64,000 nt of DNA, taken from the NCBI GenBank assembly GCA_020636215.1, contig JACJYG010000006.1, positions 992,001 through 1,056,000 of the forward strand, in the 5' to 3' direction. The notes below the pieces were generated by a model. It was not told the origin of the DNA and ran no database searches. It saw only the letters and a program-made list of their open reading frames with translations. The position numbers were made by a program, and so were the translations under genes. Shown here in pieces: positions 1 to 7,786 of the stretch. Origin of the DNA: Lewinellaceae bacterium (GTDB lineage: Bacteria; Bacteroidota; Bacteroidia; Chitinophagales; Saprospiraceae). The stretch's first letter is position 1. Every line of letters starts with the position of its first letter.

Positions 1-148
1 GAGGATGCCGCTCCGGTAGCGCTACCCTCCCTTTCTAAACAACGGCCTGGCTGCCGGCAACTATCCGCCGTACAACAACGCTGCAAAGCGTTACTTGAGG
101 AGCATTTTTCAAAGTCCAGGAAATTCTTCGTCACCAAACATAGATTAA

Positions 149-1090
149 ATGTCCAGTAATCAAGAAGTTAAACTTTTTTCCGGGACGACCTCCGCGTATC
201 TGGCAGAGCGCATAGCAGATCATTACGGACATCCGCTAGGCGATATCAAAGTACACCGATTTAGCGATGGGGAAATGCAGCCGGTCATCAATGAATCGGT
301 GCGAGGGGCTTATGTGTTTTTCATACAATCCACTTTTCCGCCCACCGAAAACCTGATGGAACTGCTGTTGATGATCGATGCCGCCAAACGGGCTTCCGCA
401 GGCTACATAACGGCGGTAATCCCTTATTTTGGCTACGCCCGCCAGGATCGTAAGGATAAGCCCAGGGTGCCCATTTCTGCCAAGTTGATTGCCAACCTGA
501 TGGAGGCCGCCGGCGCCGACCGCGTTATGACAATGGACTTTCACGCCGACCAGATACAGGGTTTTTTTGATATCCCGGTTGACCACCTAAAGAGTGAAGC
601 AATCTATATCCCTTATCTGCAGGAACTCGACCTGAGCAATGTGATCTTTGCTTCTCCCGATGTGGGGGGCACCAAAAGGGCCCGGACTTATTCCAAACAC
701 TTCCGCAAGAGCCTGGTTATCTGTGATAAGTACCGCAAGCGCGCCAACGAAGTGGCGGAGATGACCGTGATCGGCGACGTAAAGGATGCCGATGTTATCC
801 TGGTCGACGACCTGGTTGATACCGCCGGTACGCTCTGCCGGGCGGCCAAAGTGCTGATCGAGAAAGGAGCGCGCAGTGTGCGGGCAATGTGTACGCACCC
901 CGTCTTGTCTGGTGATGCCTACGATAAGATCGAAAATTCCTTGCTGGACGAACTCATCGTTTGTGATACGATCCCCCTTCGGCAGGAATCCAGTAAGATT
1001 AAGGTCCTTTCTGCTGCTAAGCTTTTTTCTCGGGCTATTCGCAATACCCACGAGCATCGCTCCATATCAGCTTTGTTCGTAGAAGGCTAA
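149..1090 (+). CDS. prs: Ribose-phosphate pyrophosphokinase
   Basis: The enzyme makes PRPP from ribose-5-phosphate and ATP for nucleotide, His and Trp synthesis in the cytoplasm. The 313-residue protein has the usual class I length. Visible motifs are the catalytic flexible-loop segment YARQDRK (residues 96-102), the family signature MTMDFHADQIQGFFD (127-141) and the PRPP-binding loop VDDLVDTAGT (219-228). The ATG at 149 matches the usual N-terminus of the family. The 148 bases before it hold a 12-bp palindrome, GGTAGCGCTACC (15-26), but no recognisable gene. It is followed by rplY, a common neighbour in Bacteroidota, although rplY has its own promoter-like box. Confidence 0.97.
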   Translation: MSSNQEVKLFSGTTSAYLAERIADHYGHPLGDIKVHRFSDGEMQPVINESVRGAYVFFIQSTFPPTENLMELLLMIDAAKRASAGYITAVIPYFGYARQDRKDKPRVPISAKLIANLMEAAGADRVMTMDFHADQIQGFFDIPVDHLKSEAIYIPYLQELDLSNVIFASPDVGGTKRARTYSKHFRKSLVICDKYRKRANEVAEMTVIGDVKDADVILVDDLVDTAGTLCRAAKVLIEKGARSVRAMCTHPVLSGDAYDKIENSLLDELIVCDTIPLRQESSKIKVLSAAKLFSRAIRNTHEHRSISALFVEG

Positions 1091-1146
1091 GTTGTTTTTT
1101 TGTCTATGATTTTCTACTTTCGCTTTCTCGTTTAAGAGGAAATAGC

Positions 1147-1154
1147 TATCTTTG
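1147..1154 (+). promoter_or_regulatory. -7 promoter box for rplY
   Basis: TATCTTTG matches the Bacteroidota -7 consensus TAnnTTTG and lies 77 bases before the rplY start. No good -33 TTTG is visible at the expected spacing, so the call rests on the -7 box and its position. Confidence 0.55.
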
Positions 1155-1230
1155 CGTGCCTTTTCAGGGCTTGCCGCCAATTGGTGGCAGAATCGAGAGA
1201 AAAAGCATTAATTGACAAAGTCAATAGATC

Positions 1231-1830
1231 ATGGAAATAGTTGCTGTTAAGGGCCAATTGCGGCCAGGCCTGGGCAAGAAAGTTGCAAAATCAGTAAGGA
1301 ATGAAGGCCGCATTCCCTGTGTATTATACGGTGGAGACGAAATCGTCCACTTTTCCACAGTGCTGAAAGAGATAAAAGCCATTGTATATACCCCCGATTT
1401 CAAAGTGGCGGAGTTGGCTATCGATGGTAAGTCCTATCGCGCCATTCTGAAGGAAGTTCAGTGGCATCCGGTAACGGACAATATCATCCATATCGATTTT
1501 CTGCGGTTGGTGGAAGGCCATCCGATTAAGATCGAAATTCCACTGCGCTTCAAAGGGGTTTCCCCCGGTGTACGCGCCGGTGGCAAACTGCAACAAAAGC
1601 TGCGCCGTGTGTTGATCAAAGCCATGCCGGAGCATGTGGTGGGTGAAATGACAGTCGATATCTCCAAGCTGGAATTGGGCCAATCCATTCGGGTTCGTGA
1701 TATCGTCATCGAAGAGGAAGGTGTCGAGATCCTGAACTCTCCGGGGGTACCCGTGGCGACGATCGAGATCCCGCGCGCACTGCGTTCTGCTACGGCTGCT
1801 GCTGAAAAAGCTGCCGGCACCAAGAAGTAG
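1231..1830 (+). CDS. rplY: 50S ribosomal protein L25 (Ctc/TL5 form)
   Basis: This is the 5S rRNA-binding protein of the large subunit central protuberance. At 199 residues it is the long Ctc/TL5 type: an N-terminal L25 domain (about 1-90, containing RNEGRIPCVLYGG and the HIDFLRL strand) followed by the TL5 C-terminal beta domain (about 95-185, with the GVSPGVRAGGKL stretch). An Ala/Lys-rich tail ends the protein. It starts at an ATG with no Shine-Dalgarno, as usual in this phylum. A strong hairpin follows the stop codon. Confidence 0.95.
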   Translation: MEIVAVKGQLRPGLGKKVAKSVRNEGRIPCVLYGGDEIVHFSTVLKEIKAIVYTPDFKVAELAIDGKSYRAILKEVQWHPVTDNIIHIDFLRLVEGHPIKIEIPLRFKGVSPGVRAGGKLQQKLRRVLIKAMPEHVVGEMTVDISKLELGQSIRVRDIVIEEEGVEILNSPGVPVATIEIPRALRSATAAAEKAAGTKK

Positions 1831-1863
1831 TACTCATCCTTTATTTAGCATATTCTAATACCA

Positions 1864-1902
1864 CAAAGAGGTGTAATGGCCCGACAGCCTTACACCTCTT
1901 TG
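1864..1902 (+). terminator. Hairpin terminator after rplY
   Basis: A perfect 13-bp inverted repeat, CAAAGAGGTGTAA (1864-1876) against TTACACCTCTTTG (1890-1902), encloses a 13-nt loop. It sits between the rplY stop and the amidase start. The following U-run is weak (cgtatttcc), so it could also act as an attenuator or 3'-end stabiliser. Confidence 0.7.
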
Positions 1903-1915
1903 CGTATTTCCGCCT

Positions 1916-2689
1916 ATGAAAGATCTTCGCGTAACCCTTGTTCAAAGCCATCTCCATTGGGAAGACAAAGGCGCCAATCTGGCTGCTTTCACCGAAAAAT
2001 GGAGTGAGCTAAAGGGGCAGACAGACCTTGTCATTTTGCCGGAAATGTTCACTACCGGCTTCACCATGAATGCTCAACCGCTTGCAGAGCCCATGGGAGG
2101 CCCTACCTTGGAATGGCTCGCTCGCCAGGCCGCTGGCCTGAATGCCGTTATTACCGGAAGTTTCATCGTTTCAGAAAATAGCCTCTATTACAACCGGCTT
2201 GTCTGGATGCGCCCGGATGGGAGCTACGAAATTTACGACAAACGGCACCTCTTCACGCTGGCTGGAGAACAAAATGCCTATACTCCTGGTAAAGAGCGGC
2301 TGATAATGGATATCCATGGCTGGAAGGTTTTACCCCTTATATGCTACGACTTGCGCTTTCCTGCCTGGAGCCGTAATACCGTGGGCTATGATCTGCTAAT
2401 CTATGTGGCCAACTGGCCGGAGCCGCGCCGTCACCATTGGCGTTGCCTGCTGGCCGCCCGGGCCATCGAGAACCAGGCCTATACGCTCGGTGTCAACCGG
2501 GTAGGCCTGGATGGCAATGGCTTTCCCCATACCGGTGACACCTCTGCCTTTACCTTTGCCGGCGAAGAACTCTTGCACGTCGCTAATGCCGAAGGTTGCT
2601 TCACCCTCACGCTTTCTCATGCGGAACAATTGGCTTTCCGCCAAAAACTGCCTTTCCTCGCCGATCAGGACAGGTTTGAATGGTTGTGA
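1916..2689 (+). CDS. Nitrilase-family omega-amidase (YafV-like)
   Basis: This is a carbon-nitrogen hydrolase of the nitrilase superfamily, probably an omega-amidase that hydrolyses 2-oxoglutaramate or 2-oxosuccinamate in metabolite repair. The catalytic triad is visible: Glu43 in LPEMF, Lys109 in YDKRHLF and Cys143 in LICYDLRFP. At 257 residues with no extra domain it fits the YafV/Nit2 branch. The ATG lies 13 bases after the terminator hairpin of rplY, so it may be read by leaky transcription or from a promoter I cannot see. Substrate is inferred from family similarity only. Confidence 0.9.
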   Translation: MKDLRVTLVQSHLHWEDKGANLAAFTEKWSELKGQTDLVILPEMFTTGFTMNAQPLAEPMGGPTLEWLARQAAGLNAVITGSFIVSENSLYYNRLVWMRPDGSYEIYDKRHLFTLAGEQNAYTPGKERLIMDIHGWKVLPLICYDLRFPAWSRNTVGYDLLIYVANWPEPRRHHWRCLLAARAIENQAYTLGVNRVGLDGNGFPHTGDTSAFTFAGEELLHVANAEGCFTLTLSHAEQLAFRQKLPFLADQDRFEWL

Positions 2690-2867
2690 GTAGTTGGTCG
2701 CGGAGCAGAAGTCACTTAAATAGTCTGCTTCGGTTGCAGGATATAAGGGCCTGTCCTAAAGGGATATGGCACTAGGGCTGATGGTTACACATCTCAGGCA
2801 AGAAATAAAATCCGAATGCTGGCCGTTAATAATTCCGTCTTTTAACCTCCCAATCCCGAATTGACCT

Positions 2868-3407
2868 ATGCTCAAATCGATATTGAAAACGGCATCTCTG
2901 GTTGCTTTTTTGGCTTTTTCATTTTCTCGTTGCGCCCTGTTCACGCCCGTAGAAGGCCCGAGACAACCCCACAATCCTTCACGGGCAGGCGGCGGCGCTA
3001 CTACAGTGGTTGATGAGAGCACCCGGAAGCGAAAAGAAGTGGTAGACTTCGCCAAAGGGTACCTGGGAACCCCTTATCGCGCTGCCGGCAAAGACCCACG
3101 CGGCTTTGACTGTTCAGGTTTTACCGGTTATGTGATGAAAAACTTTGGCGTCACCCTTTCCGGAAGTTCCAAATATCAGGCCAAAGAAGGCCGAAAAGTC
3201 AATATCAAGGAAGTTAAACCAGGTGACCTCATCTTCTTTAGACGCTCTCCAGCCGGTGAAGTCTTCCATGTTGCCCTTGTGGTCCGGAACAGCCGGGATG
3301 GCATCGAGGTGATCCATAGTGCTTCGCGTGGGGTGGTTATCGAAAACATCTCCGAATCAGACTACTGGAGGCCGAAGATTTCTTCTGCACGGGATGTGCT
3401 CCAGTAG
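2868..3407 (+). CDS. NlpC/P60 cell-wall peptidase, lipoprotein
   Basis: This is a predicted gamma-D-glutamyl-diamino-acid endopeptidase acting on peptidoglycan peptides. A hydrophobic signal (residues 3-20) ends in a lipobox-like FSRC with Cys22, so the protein is probably an outer- or inner-membrane lipoprotein. After a low-complexity linker (23-50) the NlpC/P60 domain carries Cys82 (FDCSGF), His134 (FHVALV) and His150 (IHSAS), the expected Cys-His-His triad. The 179-residue length is typical of single-domain Spr-like enzymes. It stands alone between the amidase and adk; 177 bases upstream show nothing recognisable. Confidence 0.92.
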   Translation: MLKSILKTASLVAFLAFSFSRCALFTPVEGPRQPHNPSRAGGGATTVVDESTRKRKEVVDFAKGYLGTPYRAAGKDPRGFDCSGFTGYVMKNFGVTLSGSSKYQAKEGRKVNIKEVKPGDLIFFRRSPAGEVFHVALVVRNSRDGIEVIHSASRGVVIENISESDYWRPKISSARDVLQ

Positions 3408-3529
3408 CGCCTCCGTCAACACGACAGTTTTTAGCTCGCCATCCTGGTAAAGATCCGGCCACATTTATTCTGGAATATGCTGTATAGTCCACCGGCCAAA
3501 TCTACCCCCATCCACCTATGTATTCCCGA

Positions 3530-3537
3530 TATTTTTG
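3530..3537 (+). promoter_or_regulatory. -7 promoter box for adk
   Basis: TATTTTTG fits TAnnTTTG and lies 71 bases before the preferred adk start at 3609. No clear -33 box is visible. Confidence 0.5.
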
Positions 3538-3608
3538 TATTTTCGGCTTTTCCTAAAACGCCCGGAAGTTAAGGGCGTATGTTTTGTTTTGGACTAAACC
3601 ACAAGCGA

Positions 3609-4181
3609 ATGATCAACCTTATACTCTTCGGGCCTCCGGGCTCTGGCAAAGGCACGCAGGCTGCCAAGCTGGTGGAGAAATACGATCTGCTGCACATCTC
3701 TACCGGCGATCTGTTCCGTTACGAAATGGGCAATAATACGCCGCTGGGCCAACAGGCTAAAAGCTATATGGACAAAGGAGCGTTGGTGCCCGACGAGGTG
3801 ACCGTCGGTATGCTGCGGAATAAGGTAGAAGCCAACCCCTATGTGGAGGGCTATATCTTCGATGGTTTTCCACGCACAGTTCCTCAGGCCGATGCCTTAG
3901 ATAACCTATTGGCGGAGGAAGGGAATGAAGTTCATCTGCTGTTAATGCTGGATGTGCCCGATGAAGAGTTGGTCAAGCGCCTGCTCGGGCGAGGCAAGGT
4001 TTCTGGCCGTGCCGATGATATGGATGAAAATATCATCCGCAATCGCATTGAAGTATACAAGAACGAGACGACGCCGGTTTTCGAATATTACACGGAAAAA
4101 GGGAAGGCGGTAAAAGTTCATGGGGTTGGCAGTATCGACGAAATCTTCGCGCGGCTTTGCGAGAAGATCGATCAGTTGTAA
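3609..4181 (+). CDS. adk: Adenylate kinase (short form)
   Basis: The enzyme interconverts ATP+AMP and 2 ADP. I start it at the ATG at 3609, giving 190 residues and the classic opening MINLILFGPPGSGKGTQ; an in-frame ATG at 3579 would only add ten atypical residues. The P-loop is GPPGSGKGT, the AMP-binding part is HISTGDLFR and the bridging motif is FDGFPRT. The LID is the short, zinc-free kind (GRGKVSGRADD), as in many Bacteroidota. It is convergent with the nagB fusion across a 337-base gap. Confidence 0.95.
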   Translation: MINLILFGPPGSGKGTQAAKLVEKYDLLHISTGDLFRYEMGNNTPLGQQAKSYMDKGALVPDEVTVGMLRNKVEANPYVEGYIFDGFPRTVPQADALDNLLAEEGNEVHLLLMLDVPDEELVKRLLGRGKVSGRADDMDENIIRNRIEVYKNETTPVFEYYTEKGKAVKVHGVGSIDEIFARLCEKIDQL

Positions 4182-4518
4182 CAACGATCGTCCTGAATCT
4201 TCATTGATGCCGGGGAGATGCTCGATAACAGCCCGGCCCGGGCTGTTATCGATACTACGCCCTTTACCCGGCTGACCCCGACAGGTGTCGGGGCGGGCTA
4301 TTGCTGCGTTGGATAGCCTGGCTCCAATCCTGCCGGATAAAGGCCTGACAGGAGGCTACAGCATCAAGGTGCCGAAAGCTTGCCCGGCCATAAATGGATG
4401 TGGCTGTAGCATCCTTTTTGGCCCGCTTGGGCCCAAAAAAGTACCCCCACCTGCTGTCGAAGGCTGGCAGGAACAGGGTCACTACGAAAATTCGGGATGG
4501 CTCCTGTTTAGGCCCGGA
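4182..4518. other. Structured convergent intergenic region
   Basis: This 337-base gap between adk and nagB has no credible gene. It contains a perfect 12-bp hairpin (4223-4251) and a second imperfect palindrome around 4415-4440, where a T-run, GGCCC, CTT-GGGCCC and an A-run form a bidirectional terminator-like structure. A plus-strand reading frame running from here into nagB is non-coding shadow. Confidence 0.5.
4223..4251. terminator. Perfect hairpin between convergent adk and nagB
   Basis: CGATAACAGCCC (4223-4234) pairs perfectly with GGGCTGTTATCG (4240-4251) around a 5-nt loop. Its place between two convergent stop codons suggests bidirectional termination. There is no T-run directly after it. 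Confidence 0.6.
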
Positions 4519-6429
4519 TCACCAGTCAAATTTCCACCGGCGGAAAGCTTCCATAGCTTCGTATTCCGCCAGGCCAAGGCTACGGTAGGCTATGGCCGAG
4601 GCTTTGTTCCGGTCTTCAGCCCTTTGCCAGAATTCGCGTTCATCACTGCCAGGGAAGGGCGGGCGGTCTTTTTGGGATTGGTGCATGAAGATGGCCTGAC
4701 GTTTCTTCCGCAGCTCGGCTGGGCTGAGCGGGACAACCATCTCGATCTCATGGACGGGCCATTCGTGCCATGCGCCACGATACAGCCAAAGCCAGCAGTC
4801 TTTGACCCAAGCCTGGCCTTTGAGCATTTCAAAGGCGCCGAAGATGGCGTCTATACATACGCGGTGGGTGCCATGCGGGTCGGCCAGGTCACCGGCGCCG
4901 TATACCTGATGGGGTTTGATCTTTTCCAGTAATTCAGCGGTAATACGGATGTCTTCTTCTCCCAGAGGATTTTTCCGAGGGCTGCCCGTTTCGTAGAAGG
5001 GCAGGTCCATGAAGTGGATGTGGCTGTCGGCCAGGCCGCAGAAACGGGCGGCGGCCCGGGCCTCACCCCGACGGATCAGCCCTTTTACCTTGAGTATCTC
5101 TGCAATTTCTGCCGGGGCAGCGTCCTTGTTGTTAAGAGATTTCATCATTGCCTTGTACCGGGCCTTCGTTTCAGGCTCGGCGCCTTCGCTAAATTCCTGG
5201 AGGAATTCGATGAAGCGGGCGGCGTCGTGGTCGTGCACGGCGATGTTGCCCGAAGTTTGGTAAGCCACATGAACATCATGGCCCTGGTCGACCAGGCGGA
5301 GGAAGGTGCCTCCCATGGAGATGACGTCATCATCGGGGTGAGGGCTGAAAATAATTACCCGCTTTTTAGCCGGCTTGGCCCGCTCGGGGCGGGTGGAATC
5401 ATCCGCATTGGGCTTGCCGCCCGGCCAGCCGGTGATGGTGTGCTGAAGGCGGTTGAAAATTCGGATGTTGATATCATAGGCTGAAGCGTGCTCGATGATC
5501 AGGTCACTAAGGCTGTTCTCTGCATAGTCCTCATCCGTCAATTTCAGAATGGGCTTATCCAGTTTTTGTGACAGCCACACCACGGCCTGGCAGATGAGGT
5601 CTTCGTCCCAATTGCACATGCCGACCTGCCAGGGGGCTTTAAATCGGGTTAGCTCAGTGGCGGCGCCGATATCGACATGGCCTTTAACATTGGAGTGTTT
5701 TTGGAGGAAGGTGGAAGGGACAGAGGCCGTAATGGGCCCTTCGACGGCTTTTTTCAGCACCGCTGCCTTATGGTCGCCCCACGCCAGGAGGTAGATGGTG
5801 CGGGCCTTCATGATGCTTTTGATACCCATTGTAATGGCGCGGTATGGCACGTCTTCCTCATGAGGAAAATCTTTGAGGGCATCCTTTCGGGTAATGGCGT
5901 CGAGGCGGACTAACCGTGTTTCGGAATGTTCCCAGGAACCCGGTTCATTGAAACCGATATGGCCGGAGCGGCCGATACCGAGCAGTTGGATGTCAATGCC
6001 CCCCAGGGCGTCAATCTGCTTCTCATAGTCGGCGCAGTAGGCCTCTATTTTATCCATGGGAAGGGTTCCGTCCGGGATATGGATGTTTTCTTTTTTAATA
6101 TCGACGAGGTTGAAAAGATACTCCTGCATAAAGCGGACGTAGCTTTGCTGAGCATCGGGTTGCATAGGGTAATATTCATCCAGGTTGAAGGTGATGACGT
6201 TGTGGAAACTCAGTCCTTCCTCCCGATGCATGCGCACCAGTTCGTTGTACACCTGAATGGGAGAGGAACCGGTAGCCAGCCCCAGCACAATTTTTTCCCC
6301 TTCCTGTTGTCGCTGGCGAATAGCCAAAGCGATAGATTGGGCGACATGCCGGCTCCCCTCCATAGAGGTGTTCCAGACTTTAACAGGGAATTTTTCCAGG
6401 GATTTGAGTTGATAACGTAGGCGTTCCAT
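4519..6429 (-). CDS. nagB: Glucosamine-6-phosphate deaminase fused to LmbE/PIG-L deacetylase
   Basis: The N-terminal half (about 10-270) is NagB-like, converting glucosamine-6-P to fructose-6-P and ammonia. The C-terminal half (about 355-630) is a zinc-dependent LmbE/PIG-L N-deacetylase with SPHPDDD (362-368) and DPHGTH (517-522). In the deaminase, NLDEYY (Asp84), His157 and Glu162 are present, but the residue equivalent to E. coli Asp141 is Ser155 (GIGRSGHIGFNEPGS). The fusion is common in Bacteroidota and would couple amino-sugar deacetylation to deamination. I start at the ATG at 6429 (636 aa) because a -7 promoter box overlaps the upstream TTG that would give ten more residues. Confidence 0.9.
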   Translation of the reverse strand: MERLRYQLKSLEKFPVKVWNTSMEGSRHVAQSIALAIRQRQQEGEKIVLGLATGSSPIQVYNELVRMHREEGLSFHNVITFNLDEYYPMQPDAQQSYVRFMQEYLFNLVDIKKENIHIPDGTLPMDKIEAYCADYEKQIDALGGIDIQLLGIGRSGHIGFNEPGSWEHSETRLVRLDAITRKDALKDFPHEEDVPYRAITMGIKSIMKARTIYLLAWGDHKAAVLKKAVEGPITASVPSTFLQKHSNVKGHVDIGAATELTRFKAPWQVGMCNWDEDLICQAVVWLSQKLDKPILKLTDEDYAENSLSDLIIEHASAYDINIRIFNRLQHTITGWPGGKPNADDSTRPERAKPAKKRVIIFSPHPDDDVISMGGTFLRLVDQGHDVHVAYQTSGNIAVHDHDAARFIEFLQEFSEGAEPETKARYKAMMKSLNNKDAAPAEIAEILKVKGLIRRGEARAAARFCGLADSHIHFMDLPFYETGSPRKNPLGEEDIRITAELLEKIKPHQVYGAGDLADPHGTHRVCIDAIFGAFEMLKGQAWVKDCWLWLYRGAWHEWPVHEIEMVVPLSPAELRKKRQAIFMHQSQKDRPPFPGSDEREFWQRAEDRNKASAIAYRSLGLAEYEAMEAFRRWKFDW

Positions 6430-6456
6430 GCAATTCGGGTTTATTTTCACTCGTCG

Positions 6457-6464
6457 CAAATCTA
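6457..6464 (-). promoter_or_regulatory. -7 promoter box for nagB fusion; decides the start
   Basis: On the minus strand this reads TAGATTTG, matching TAnnTTTG, 27 bases before the ATG at 6429. It overlaps the alternative TTG start at 6459, which is therefore unlikely to be used. Confidence 0.55.
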
Positions 6465-6641
6465 ACCAAAAGCTTAGAAAAATACTTTAAAAAATAGGAC
6501 TTCTGGTTGAAACCTCTGTTCAGTAAGGATTGGAAGGCAAAAGGGATATTGTTTAGCGTCTGGGGACAAGCGGTAAAAAATTAGGATATTTGCATGCTGA
6601 AGCGAAATGGCTTTGGTCAAGGAATAAGAAGAGAAAGCATT

Positions 6642-7694
6642 ATGGCAGAACAAAACTTTGTAGACTACGTCAAAATATGTTGCCGGTCTGGCGCCGGCGG
6701 CCCCGGTTCCATTCACTTCCTGCGCGACCGCAAGAACCCCAAAGGCGGGCCCGACGGCGGAGACGGCGGCCGTGGGGGGCACATCATCCTGCGGGGGAAC
6801 CGCAATATCTGGACTCTGCTCGCCTTAAAATATCGAAAGCATGTTGTCGCTGAGCCCGGGGTGCCCGGCAAAGACAACAACAAAACCGGCGCGTTCGGGG
6901 AGGATGTGATCCTGGAGGTCCCCTTGGGCACAGTAGCCAAGGACGCAGAAACCGGGGAGGTGCATTTTGAGATCACCAAGGATGGGGAAACCCATATTCT
7001 CGTTTCCGGTGGCAGGGGCGGCCTGGGTAACAGCCATTTTAAATCACCAACTAACCAGACACCTCGTTATGCCCAGCCTGGTGAGCCTGGTAAAGAGGAA
7101 TGGAAGATTTTGGAACTGAAAGTGCTGGCCGATGTCGGGCTGGTTGGCTTCCCCAATGCAGGCAAATCAACTTTACTTTCAGTGGTGACCGCCGCCAAAC
7201 CCAAAATCGCCAGCTATCCGTTTACGACGCTGGTTCCCAATCTGGGCATCGTGCCCTACCGCGATATGCGCTCTTTCGTTATGGCCGACATTCCTGGCAT
7301 CATCGAGAATGCTCATGAAGGGAAAGGCCTTGGCCACCGCTTCTTGCGCCATATCGAGCGCAATGCCACACTGCTGTTCATGATTCCCTGTGATACGGAA
7401 AATATAAAAAAGGAATACGACATCCTGCTCAACGAACTTCGAATGTACAATGAAGAACTACTGGACAAGCCGCGGGTGCTGGCTATTACCAAGAGTGACC
7501 TCATCGATGAGGAACTCCGGGAAATGTTGCGGCAGGAAATTCCTGCTGATGTCCCCTATCTCTTCATTTCTGCTGTCGCTCAGCAAGGCCTGGATGAATT
7601 GAAGGATATGCTATGGGAGACCTTCCATGTTGGGGAGGAAAATGTAGCGGAAGAGCAGCCCCGAAAGGGATTGGCGTTTGAAGAGGAGGAGTGA
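6642..7694 (+). CDS. obgE: GTPase Obg
   Basis: This is the essential ribosome-assembly and stress GTPase. The glycine-rich Obg fold fills residues 1-158 (several GG/PGG loops from 18 to 50), then the G domain has G1 GFPNAGKS (169-176), G3 DIPG, G4 TKSD and G5 SA. A short acidic tail (FEEEE) replaces the long C-terminal domain of some homologues. I start at ATG 6642 (MAEQNFVDY, 350 aa); a near-consensus -7 box, GATATTTG, at 6585-6592 lies where a longer 5' extension would begin. It is followed after 92 bases by the kinase-RapZ fusion. Confidence 0.95.
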   Translation: MAEQNFVDYVKICCRSGAGGPGSIHFLRDRKNPKGGPDGGDGGRGGHIILRGNRNIWTLLALKYRKHVVAEPGVPGKDNNKTGAFGEDVILEVPLGTVAKDAETGEVHFEITKDGETHILVSGGRGGLGNSHFKSPTNQTPRYAQPGEPGKEEWKILELKVLADVGLVGFPNAGKSTLLSVVTAAKPKIASYPFTTLVPNLGIVPYRDMRSFVMADIPGIIENAHEGKGLGHRFLRHIERNATLLFMIPCDTENIKKEYDILLNELRMYNEELLDKPRVLAITKSDLIDEELREMLRQEIPADVPYLFISAVAQQGLDELKDMLWETFHVGEENVAEEQPRKGLAFEEEE

Positions 7695-7786
7695 GTGGAA
7701 ATTCAGTATGCCCGTTTTCAGTACGTCAGTAGGCAGAGAACAAAGCGCCCAGCAGCTTGTTATCCCGAACGCAAAAATAAACTCTG

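Noticed and set aside
1..148. End of an upstream gene
   Set aside because: One frame is open from base 1 into the prs start, but it has no recognisable sequence and would overlap prs; too short to support a call.
4285..4932. Plus-strand frame antisense to the nagB fusion
   Set aside because: It overlaps the well-supported NagB-deacetylase gene on the other strand and has no recognisable motif.
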